Source: Hypomyces perniciosus (Eukaryota > Ascomycota > Sordariomycetes > Hypocreales > Hypocreaceae). From it: a DNA stretch of 64,000 nucleotides. Under the pieces are notes generated by a model. That model saw nothing but the letters and a program-made list of their open reading frames with translations. It was not told the DNA's origin and ran no database searches. This document shows positions 55,455 through 64,000 of this stretch, in pieces. How positions within the stretch are numbered: the stretch's first letter is position 1; every line of letters begins with the position of its first letter. A program made the position numbers and the translations under genes. The DNA is taken from positions 4,987,501-5,051,500 of the forward strand of contig SPDT01000006.1 of the NCBI GenBank assembly GCA_008477525.1. The letters are read 5' to 3'.

Positions 55455-57137
55455 TCAGCTGGCTGCAGGCTTCGCTGAATCGTCCCCCGAAGTCGATGCT
55501 TCTACTGGTTCGAGATCTGCCATGATAACCGCCGAGGAATAGTAGGAGCCATGGCTGGCCTCATTGCCGTACTAAGATACAGTCAGCATGAGATTCTGGT
55601 CTAGTAGTATGGGTGGTCCCTACCGTAATGTAGCCGATGGAGAACTCCTTGGCGGTATTCTCATCCGGGGCATGATTGAGCCACGTCACATTCCCGCTGA
55701 AATACAGTTTTTCCGTTTTTTTTGCGTGCCTCCTCCGTCCATTCTCGTCGACATAGAGGGTATACGTGACATTCGCGATTTCCTCTGGATGTGTGATTCT
55801 ATGGTCATAATAACCGTCCTCAAACTTTGGTTTTCTCAGAGGCTTGGTGAACACTGCGCTGGTGGTGTAGTCGAACGGGTCTTTGATTTCGGCCGGCTTG
55901 TGGAGATATGTGGCCGATTCCTCATAGTCCTTCATGTCGATCACAGCGGTAACTTGAGCATTACCAACAATTCGCTTGAGTGCCTGATAGACAACCATAT
56001 CGAGGCCCTTGAGAGTAAGATGAAGGTTTTCCACGCTGCAATTGGCAGTATGTGGATAGGCGTGAGTACAAGTAAAGCCAACCTTGCGACCTGCCGATGC
56101 CCATCAGATAGGTTTCCGAGGCAATAAAATAGTTTTTATCTTGAAGGCACTTACTTTTGGATAGCATGCCAGGGCTCTTCAAAAATTCTCGAAGGGCTGC
56201 ATAGAAAGAAAGGGAATCCTGGTCCAACACGTCAAGACGATCCGCCATAGAGGCGGGGCCGTAAGGGATCCAGAAAAGGTTATAAGCCAGCGTGATTCGG
56301 TGTCCTTGAGTGACTTCATAGACCTCGTGCTCGCAATTGGAGAAGAAAGCCGCCCAGTGTATAGTGGGAGAGGATCCCTCGGATGACCAGTCAAAGATGA
56401 CTTCCTGGCCCGCATGTCGGACGGCAAGTTGACCACCTAAAAAGAATATTAGGGGGCTGCTATAATCCAGATTTTGCCAGCTTACCTTGATGTGGGTGCG
56501 GGAACGAAACAACGAGAGAGCCCATCTGTTTATCGGAACGCGGCGTGTCCACATGCGATTTAAATTTGCCAGACGGAGCCGAGTATATCTATTTTACTGT
56601 CAGAATCCTTCTCGCTCTATCACACACATATCCAAGGGATGAAGAGCTGTAACTTACGTTCAGCTTGTATAGCTCAGCCTTGATGCCCCAGATATTGTCA
56701 CTGGCATGGGAAGCCGGGATGAGGGCTTGTGTGATCGCGTCCATCACGCCGTGCTCATAAGGATTGAAGCTGGTAGAAAAGTTTGCCTCATTCAATTTAC
56801 CAGCCTTACGGTATTGTTCATCCAAGATGTCCTCGTTGCCTCTCCCAAAGGTGGCTGGCTGACAATCCTTGAGAAGCTGATCGAAAGCCACTTGCGAGCT
56901 TCCCTCTTCCGTATTCATGGGCAGAGTGACCTCGCGGCCTTGATCCCACGCGCCGCTCCTGTTCCACCGGATCGTGACTGGGCGATCGGCGATCTTACCG
57001 CCGATGGTGAAGACATCTTTGTTCGCACGAGCAGCTAGTGCGGAACGAACTTCTTTGAGAAGATCTTGAGCCTCTGTCTCAAGAGGGCTCACAGGACGTG
57101 CAGACGGCGGGGCCGGGCCTTTGTCGTTGTAGGGCAT
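55455..57137 (-). CDS. Fungal 2-oxoglutarate/Fe(II)-dependent oxygenase-like protein
   Basis: Predicted 482 residues from complement(55455..55571, 55624..56090, 56155..56436, 56486..56588, 56658..57137). All five exons join in frame with short GT-AG introns. The iron-binding HxD is in KSHVDTPRS (His172, Asp174); the distal His is in SNCEHEVYEV (His231), followed by TQGHRITLAYNL with Arg241 as a probable 2-oxoglutarate ligand. Flanking blocks MGSLVVSFPHPHQGGQL and VRHAGQEVIFDW are typical of the fungal-specific prolyl-4-hydroxylase-like oxygenases. The C-terminal part (VGFTCTHAYPHTANCSVENL, LKGLDMVVYQAL) is also conserved in that group. It probably oxidises an unknown substrate, perhaps a protein residue or a small molecule. 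No secretion signal. Neighbouring genes do not indicate a pathway. Confidence 0.87.
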
Positions 57138-58149
57138 GGTTGATGTGAAGGTCGAAGCGAAGCTCGAGAACAATTTGATTGGAAGGCTTGCGTGTGTAAG
57201 AATGAAGCTCAGCCCGCATCTCAACGGGGTGCTTGGCCCGAATATATAGAGAGGATCAGAGGGACTCATTCCTTCTGGCTGTCATAACATTAAACTTAGA
57301 CTTCTCATTTAGGGGTGTCAACTGCATATGCTCGTAGGCTACCGGTCCAATTGTTGGTTGGACAGTGGGCACATTTCAGGCAGCAGTACTCAGTGCCGCC
57401 GCCACAAAGTAATTTCAACAGATACCCTTCGACGATTCATATCGATCTTAATCCCATATGTCAGTCCAGAGTTACAAAAATACAGCGTACATCGCCAGCC
57501 ACTCACTCACAGGTCATGTACTTTTTCACGCGCGCCGTTCAATTGATGTTTTTGGCTTCCCGCGGCGTGTAATGCAAACAACTTACACCGCTACTTAGTC
57601 CTCCAAGAAATGCTTCTCTGGTGAATTAGAGTAACTTACATAAATCTTCTGGAGATTAATGACGAGCACGAAGTACGGATCATAATAGAAACCACGGGAG
57701 GAGGTCCTGACCCGGCCAGCCTCGGCTATGACTAGACAGGGTTAATTTAGTACATGGGCTAAATTTAGTCTCCGATGCGGATTAACTTCTCCATTAGGGC
57801 AAAGTGCTTATACTTCACTCTCCCATTGACGCCCTGAAAGCTTGAAGCGGCTATTGATGGAGATCTGATTTGTGCCGACTGGACTGCGCCCTGACATTGA
57901 CATAGTTCTATTGACATGCAGGGATCCGTCCTGGGAATTGGACCTTAAAAAGCCAGTCCCCCACGTTGAAAGACTATTCACGACGAGGATAGTAATAGGA
58001 GATCCTCAATCTTGTCAATGTCGCAATTTCTAAGCTGACATTGGCACTCATTCGCAAGCGTCCACGTCCAGCCTCCTGGGACTATACCACGTGGTTTAAC
58101 GCCTATTATTATTATTACTATTATTATCGTCACCACCATCACCGCAACA
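57138..58149. other. Divergent intergenic region (oxygenase / ACT protein)
   Basis: A TATATAT element (minus strand, about 57241-57247) sits ~105 bp upstream of the oxygenase start. A short TAT/ATT repeat runs at about 58105-58128 in the leader of the ACT gene. No gene recognised between. Confidence 0.5.
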
Positions 58150-58593
58150 ATGTCTGTAATGCGCGATCCCGGCGAGCTATCGCTCAGCACGCTCCTCTCT
58201 ACCATGACTACAATTCTACATCCTTCTACCTACGTCTTCGCCACCCTTCGCGATGAGGCCATTCTCCCACCGCTGTCAGAGCTGCAGCTCCTCTTCCGCG
58301 AGACAGAAGGCATCACCATTATCGTTACCCGGGCCTACGCCGAGGAGCATGGGATTGACTACTTCTTCCCCTGCCGCATGATCACGCTCAACGTGACATC
58401 TAGCCTTGAGGCCGTTGGCTTCCTGGCTGTCCTGACGACCGAGCTGGCCAAGAAGAAAATGGGCGTCAACCCTGTCAGCGGCTTCTATCACGACCACTTA
58501 TTCGTACCCGAGGGGAGGGAGGAGGAGGCCGTGGAGGTGTTGGAGGCGCTGGCAAAGGATAAGGCTAAGGAGCTGGAGCAGGGAAATAAATAG
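58150..58593 (+). CDS. ACT-domain protein (DUF2241 type)
   Basis: Single exon, 147 residues, start at the first ATG of the frame (ACAATGTC). It matches small fungal/bacterial ACT-like proteins: LHPSTYVFATLRDE, LFRETEGITIIVTRAYAEEH, ITLNVTSSLEAVGFLAVLTT and GVNPVSGFYHDHLFVPEGRE. These map to the paired ACT folds that in other proteins bind amino acids or other small effectors. No catalytic domain is fused, so a regulatory or ligand-sensing role is likely but unproven. The Lys/Glu tail is probably flexible. Confidence 0.88.
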   Translation: MSVMRDPGELSLSTLLSTMTTILHPSTYVFATLRDEAILPPLSELQLLFRETEGITIIVTRAYAEEHGIDYFFPCRMITLNVTSSLEAVGFLAVLTTELAKKKMGVNPVSGFYHDHLFVPEGREEEAVEVLEALAKDKAKELEQGNK

Positions 58594-59916
58594 GGAGAAC
58601 TAAGAAGGGGAGCCATTGTTGTACGAATTCATCAATTATCTTGAACGCCGTGATCTGAGCCTCAGACCCGTGGTGACAAAATAAACGCTTACTTTTCTGT
58701 GTCGAAAGGAGTTAATTGAATCGATAGATGAGCAGAAACAAGCTAGGAGCATCCTATAGACAACCTGAAGGTAGAATATTCTGAATAATGACTATACCTC
58801 GATGCAAAGATATGAGTAGCAACTAATAATTACCATCGCACTATTTCCATTAGCATCATCCGACATTTCCCATTCATATTGTTCCCGAATACCTCCAGGC
58901 CTATGTCTTAGATTCCAATCCGTTCGATCATAAACGTGGATCATCCAAGCTAGATCTAGGGGAGAACCCTCACGTCAGAAAGCCCTCTATGCTCGTACCG
59001 TAACACGTTTAGAAGACACGGAGATTGAGAAAGTCGGTAGGAAAAAAATGGCAGGAGTCGCAAATCTCATAGTTTTCCCAATGAATGACCTACTTTTAAC
59101 TCTGAGCTTTTTCGGGGCTGTTCTCGGCTATTATATCCAGAACAGCCAGGAACTCTGTAGGCCGCAGTTTTAAGTGAGAATTGCGAATAAAACATAGGTA
59201 CCTGCATATAACAATAGACCCTTAGCCTTTGATACTGTTTCAAGATCCATCTCGCAAGTCCAGGCCGATAAGAGGGAATCAGTGATAGTAAAGAAAAGGC
59301 ACTATTTTTCGGGTGTTGGCCCGACGGCCGAACATTCAAATTATAATTAATCGAGACTCCATTCATCAAAGATGATAAACTATAAGATATGCCTGCTTGT
59401 ATATATATAACTAGATAAATTCTCCTAGCCTCTTAGCATGCCTATGGTCAGTCTCCTTCCTAGTCTGTTTTACAGCCTCATTCAATACCGCACTCTGAGC
59501 CGGTGCTGCGTTAACATGAGTAGCGCCTGAGCAATATCTGAATCGTGCCTAAGTCGGGCAAACCACAACAACACCTGCATAAATATTCCATTCAGCTTGC
59601 AGCTCAGAAAGCCTCTGTGGGGTAGAATCAATAGCGCGTCAATAGCTGGAATTTCAGCTGGTGGATGTATATGCGGATTTCAATAATATTCCTTCAGCTT
59701 TCCCAATATAGACTGACTGAGGGGCAAAAAGGCTGCATGCACCGGACTGCATTTTCCAATAGCATTTGTTGATCGTTCATTGCATTTCCTGCCACGCTCC
59801 AGTATATAATTACTTATCCAGGGACCTTTATGGTCATCGCGCACGGTCTCTTCTCATTAACTTTTCCTATCATCCGGTCAACAACGTCAACACTTGCAAC
59901 GCAGTTGACGTTCACA
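58594..59916. other. Gene-free region upstream of the DUF2235 gene
   Basis: No ORF with recognisable features. AT-rich in the middle. TATATAA at about 59803-59809 could be the TATA box of the DUF2235 gene, some 110 bp upstream of its ATG. Confidence 0.5.
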
Positions 59917-61800
59917 ATGTCGGAAACTCCTCAGCCGATCCCAAAGCGTATTATTATATGCTGCGATGGCACGTGGCAGTCTGCCGTTTCAGGAGAGAAA
60001 AACAGCCCTTCAAATGTCACGAGACTGGCCCGCTGTCTGAACCGCGTCGCTGTCGAAGACGGCAAGACCCGGCAGCAGATTGTGTGGTACGACAGCGGTG
60101 TTGGAACGACATCGAGCTGGCTCGGGAAGAAACAAGAGGGCGCCATTGGTGCCGGTCTCGAAGGAAACATCAATGAAGCATACAACTTTGTTGCGCTCAA
60201 CTGGACACCAGGAGATCAAGTGCTCTGTTTCGGCTTTTCACGGGGTGCCTACACTGCGAGGTCGATTGCCGGGCTGATCTCGGACATTGGTATCTGCGAG
60301 CCGAGAAGACTGCATGATTTCTACGAAATCTGGGAGCTATACAAGGCTAATTACTCGGGCGAGAGGTTCCATGGAAGCAAGGCATGGTTTGACTACCTCG
60401 ACGGCATACCGGCAGACGATGAGCACCAGCCTGATGACTTTGGCTACAAAAACATGAACTTTGTCTGGAAGAAACATCCAAGGGGTGATTGGGCAATCAG
60501 CCCAGAGTCAAGGGAGATTGAAGTCGTGGGTGTATATGATACGGTTGGCGCCTTGGGCTTGCCAGACTTGCACGGGGTCAGGTTGGGTTGGGGGCCAGAC
60601 AAGTACGGCTTCCACAATGTGAAGCTAAACCCAAGTAAGTACATGTACACACACGATAGCATATTGTATTTCTTTTCTAACAGCCTTTGCAGATATCAAA
60701 CGTGCCTATCATGCACTTGCTTTAGATGAGCACCGTGAAGCATTTTCACCCACGCTTTGGCACTTGCCGGACGAGGTGATGATAGAGGAGGGAGATCTAG
60801 AGAAGCAGCAAAGACGAGTCGACGAGGCATGCAACAATTGGTACCTCGTAGCTTACGATAAGAAAGTCCCTCTAGAAGAGAGACAACGACTCAAGACTCT
60901 GTACGATGAAGCCCGCCGGGATTTGTGCCGCCTGCAGGAGAACAGCAAGCCTAGATCTGAACTCCGTCAGGTCTGGTTCCCAGGCATGCACATCAACATT
61001 GGCGGCGGTTCCAGCGACACACTGAAGAACAAGGGTGATCTTGAAGGTAATATCTCGTCCTGGCTCTATTGCTGATAAAGCGTTAATGTTCGGTAGAAAT
61101 GGCCAACATCACGTTCGCGTGGATGCTCGACCAAATCAGTCCCTACGTCTCCATCAACGAGACTGTCGTCTACCAAGACTCACGATACCGCCAGAACCAC
61201 ATCGATGATCTCAACGACCAATATCGCAAATATGACGAACAAGTGACCAAGGAGAAGGAAGAGGCTGCGAAGAGAAGCTGGGCTCAATGGGCTGGTCGTA
61301 CGTTGGGTTCTTATGCCAACACCGTACTGCACCCCCTGACTAGACCTGAGAAACCCAACACTCTTCGTCGCGACTTTGGCTGGGGCACAGGCACTGTCGT
61401 CGACAGCTACGAAATGATGTATTGGCCAAATGGCTCTAAGCCTCGAACACCGGGAGCGTACGCAAAGGACATGAAGCATAATGCTCCAGGAGAGACCAAG
61501 GAAGAAATTCATCCAACGGTCGGATACCGATACAAGATGTTTCAAAAATTTCCAAAGGAACGCCAATACAGTCCTATAGGTCTTGGAAATGGCAAGTATG
61601 AGAGACGGCAGAACACCAAGGGAGAGTGGGAGTATGTGCTTGGCGATGTGGTTTTGCCAGAGTATAAAATGCCGGCAAAGATTAAGAAAGGAGAGGCTAC
61701 TTTCGAGAGATTTGCTCTTTCACTGGCATGGGAGAAGACGGAAGTTTATATTAAAAATCTCGATAAAGAGAACGGCATTCGCGAGGAGGACTTTGAATGA
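59917..61800 (+). CDS. DUF2235 alpha/beta hydrolase (Tle1-like lipase family)
   Basis: Predicted 591 residues from exons 59917..60634, 60693..61046 and 61097..61800, starting at CACAATGTCG. The N-terminal RIIICCDGTWQ (11-21) and the nucleophile elbow CFGFSRGAYTAR (Ser108) are the DUF2235 hallmarks; VVGVYDTVGALGLP carries a probable catalytic Asp and WFPGMHINIGGG a probable His. The family includes bacterial type VI phospholipase effectors of the Tle1 type; fungal members are widespread but little studied. After the hydrolase part comes a charged, Lys/Glu-rich segment (KYDEQVTKEKEEAAKRSW) and a fungal-type C-terminal region. No signal peptide or membrane segment. Its stop lies 37 bases from the stop of the convergent HET gene. 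Confidence 0.9.
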
Positions 61801-61837
61801 GCAGAGTGTCATTTGCTCACGTATATAATTCAATTGC

Positions 61838-64000
61838 TCATCCGAGAATCAACTCAATATCTTTACGCTCCTGCATTTCCCACAAACTCTTCTCCACGCG
61901 CCCCGAGGCTTTCCGGTATGCAACGCCGTCTATCCACTCAATCCACAACACGTGGTAATATTCATACATTTCGCCGTCTTTTGGCCTCTCCTCATGATCC
62001 CATTCATCTAACACCTGATACGTTAGCCATTGGCGAGCGTCCCTCGGGACACGACCCAAGGCAACTTCAACCAGCTCTATTTCTTGTCCCATCAAGTCTC
62101 TACCATTGTTCTCATCGAATCTTGGTGGCCTTTCTTGGAGTCGCATGGCGCCAATCCAAGCTGACGCCTTGTCTCGAAGTGAAATGGTCGTGATACCCAC
62201 CACGTATCGTGGCGTAATGACTTCGCCGCCATATAGAAATGCTCGTTTTGTCAGACATGAAATGAATGGTGCGGAGACAGGCTTTTTTGGGGTCTGTAAT
62301 GGATCGGGTAGGGGAACAGGATACCAAAATTCTGACTCAGGCTCTGAGTCGTGCTTATAAAAGTACCTTGGTGGGTTATCGAATTCTGGTGGCGGAAAAG
62401 TGAACCTCTCTGAAGGAGCCTCGGCATCAACACTGTGTCTGGTCCAGCCAGGAGGACAAGGGCTCTTTCGTCCTTCAACGGAATACTTCTGCCTGTACTC
62501 AAACCAGGTGTTCCGAATGGGAATTTGAGGAGCCTCTAAGCTTTCTTTCCAATGCCACTGGACGAGGGGCGTGATTCTGTCAAAGTACCTGGCACCCTCC
62601 CTAGACTTTCCAGATCTGATAAAGTCCAGCGCCGGATGGAATGCAATTGGCGACAGCGTGCCTTTCCAGCCTATCCAGCTCCAACTGGGAAGACAGATGT
62701 TCGTACCACACCCCTTTGCCCTTCGGCGAGCCAGTGTGTCACGGGGCTCCCAAAGGATCGCTATGTTGAACATGGCAACAGGCAGGCCGGAGATGAAGCC
62801 GCCATCAAAGCTTGTTGCGAAGGCATTGAGGATACCGGCAAAACCACCAAGTGCATCCTCTGGATATGTCAAGTCTCTCCTGTTGTACGTACCAATCATG
62901 TTCCACAACACAGATGGGTCAGGGATAGCACTTGACAGCGCTGCTTGCACATCAAGGGCGGCGTTAGTTTGTCCACCATGTTTCTCACCCACCTCACCCC
63001 AAATATCAGTTTTGCAAACCCACCTGGCCCAGCCCCCCTCGAAGAAGAGCTGTCTCTGGGAAAACACATCTTCTTGGTATGTCCATCCACGTGTAGCCCA
63101 TTTTGTACTCCTCGGATGCATGATGCATTCGACAACTTGAGCGCCAGGCCGTAATGTATGGATTACCTGGGTCGCACACCTTGACTCAGTGAGGCCGCTA
63201 AGCCCTGGGAGACCGCTATCCGCGTCGATGCCGTCTGAAGCAGTGATTGTTATGAATGCATTAGAATATATGGACATCATCTTGTTAATCTCTGCGTCCT
63301 TGTGCACCGGATCATCTTGAACGATACATAGAGAATCTACCCAAAGGTATCGTTCACCAAGTCGTTCGACACAGCTCATCGCATCCCTTACTGTCCTAGG
63401 TATGGGAACACTGGTTCTTCCATCGAAGAATGCTGATGGTTTCTGCAGCTGGATAATATTGTCAAGTCGAGCCATAAATGTGGGCGTTCCTCCCCAAACA
63501 TAGCTTAGAGCTACATATCGATCAAGCTGAGATGGTCGCACTAAACATTTGCGCCAGACATCGATGAGCCATGTGGGCCGGACATCATGGCCGTATGATG
63601 TTCGTGTCTGATCGGAGCCACAGGTATCGCCGTGTGAAGAAAGGCATTTTTCTTTCCATTGTCTGAGAAGGCTGTGATCAATCCAGAGAGGATTCACAAG
63701 TCGTGCAGTGCCATGTCGTTGAGATTTTGTATCTTTACGAAGCAGGTAAAGTCTCCCTGATGTAAATTGCTCAGACTTTCCGAAGCTTTTGATGTCGGCA
63801 TGGATTTCGAGGTGGTCCCATCCAGTAAATGCCAACACTGCGATTGTAACTTCATCAGCGGCACTAGTTGTGAGATGGACTTTTAAGATTGATGCAATAA
63901 ACTTGGGGTGGTATGGACATTGAGACTCCAAGACTTGCTTCCAGTCGTCGATGGTGACGTGATTCCTAGTATCTCCCCGGATCTCGACTGGAGCTTGGAG
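61838..64000 (-). CDS. HET-domain protein, partial (runs off the right edge)
   Basis: The frame is open from the stop at 61838 to base 64000 (720 codons plus stop) with no start inside the part seen, because the first TTG-started codons are preceded by more open frame. The HET domain is clear: YVALSYVWGG, VPIPRTVRDAMSCVERLGER, YLWVDSLCIVQDD, INKMMSIYSNAFITITASDG and RGWTYQEDVFSQRQLFFE. HET proteins mediate heterokaryon incompatibility, triggering cell death on contact with a non-self strain. The C-terminal ~380 residues, with PSWSWIGWKGTLSP, are the usual variable part with no further known domain. An N-terminal extension outside the window is certain, its content unknown. Confidence 0.92.
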   Translation of the reverse strand, partial: LQAPVEIRGDTRNHVTIDDWKQVLESQCPYHPKFIASILKVHLTTSAADEVTIAVLAFTGWDHLEIHADIKSFGKSEQFTSGRLYLLRKDTKSQRHGTARLVNPLWIDHSLLRQWKEKCLSSHGDTCGSDQTRTSYGHDVRPTWLIDVWRKCLVRPSQLDRYVALSYVWGGTPTFMARLDNIIQLQKPSAFFDGRTSVPIPRTVRDAMSCVERLGERYLWVDSLCIVQDDPVHKDAEINKMMSIYSNAFITITASDGIDADSGLPGLSGLTESRCATQVIHTLRPGAQVVECIMHPRSTKWATRGWTYQEDVFSQRQLFFEGGWARWVCKTDIWGEVGEKHGGQTNAALDVQAALSSAIPDPSVLWNMIGTYNRRDLTYPEDALGGFAGILNAFATSFDGGFISGLPVAMFNIAILWEPRDTLARRRAKGCGTNICLPSWSWIGWKGTLSPIAFHPALDFIRSGKSREGARYFDRITPLVQWHWKESLEAPQIPIRNTWFEYRQKYSVEGRKSPCPPGWTRHSVDAEAPSERFTFPPPEFDNPPRYFYKHDSEPESEFWYPVPLPDPLQTPKKPVSAPFISCLTKRAFLYGGEVITPRYVVGITTISLRDKASAWIGAMRLQERPPRFDENNGRDLMGQEIELVEVALGRVPRDARQWLTYQVLDEWDHEERPKDGEMYEYYHVLWIEWIDGVAYRKASGRVEKSLWEMQERKDIELILG

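Overview
The window is 64 kb from a filamentous ascomycete (Pezizomycotina). The genes carry many short introns of about 47-75 bp, often with CTAAC/CTGAC branch points and NAG acceptors. There are fungal-only families (MesA/Afi1, HET, CVNH-LysM, LysM effector, Rua1_C) and long gene-poor spacers. The protein set looks most like a Eurotiales-type genome (Aspergillus/Penicillium/Talaromyces relatives); this is judged from recall, not from a search. I rebuilt exon structures by hand from splice signals and reading frame, and every multi-exon model reported closes in frame.

Layout. 1-15.5 kb is gene-poor: a Rua1_C-type regulator, a proline-rich unknown protein, an MpaB-like ER oxygenase, one MITE-like element and two long gene-free stretches. 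15.5-37.3 kb is mostly conserved core cell biology: ARP8 (INO80 complex), an MFS transporter, a GPI-type Thr-rich wall protein, a transcription-factor-like protein, an SDR reductase, mediator MED10, a TPR/J-domain co-chaperone, an EF-hand light-chain-like protein and MesA/Afi1 (polarity axis). 38.0-47.6 kb is a block of four secreted-protein genes in two divergent pairs: SGNH hydrolase with a Cys-rich C-terminal domain / GH18-CBM18 chitinase, then astacin-type metalloprotease / five-LysM protein. It looks like a chitin-handling or microbe/host-interaction locus. 48-51.4 kb holds a decayed nucleoside-phosphorylase (NLR-type sensor domain) gene and a small cysteine-rich secreted protein. 51.8-58.6 kb has S-formylglutathione hydrolase, a CVNH-LysM protein, a 2OG-Fe(II) oxygenase and an ACT-domain protein. 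59.9-64 kb ends with a convergent DUF2235 hydrolase / HET-domain pair; the HET gene runs off the right edge.

The most unusual non-coding signal is a pair of related 9-mers, TACTCCGTA and TACTTCGTA (either strand). I located 28 exact copies, all outside the coding exons called here and several chained with a 7-bp period. The best candidates for undescribed biology are this dispersed intergenic motif, the secreted four-gene block with its SGNH/C-terminal-domain fusion, the HET/DUF2235 pair, and a cell-wall protein gene in which a repeat and its internal intron were duplicated together. I saw no convincing rRNA, tRNA or CRISPR.
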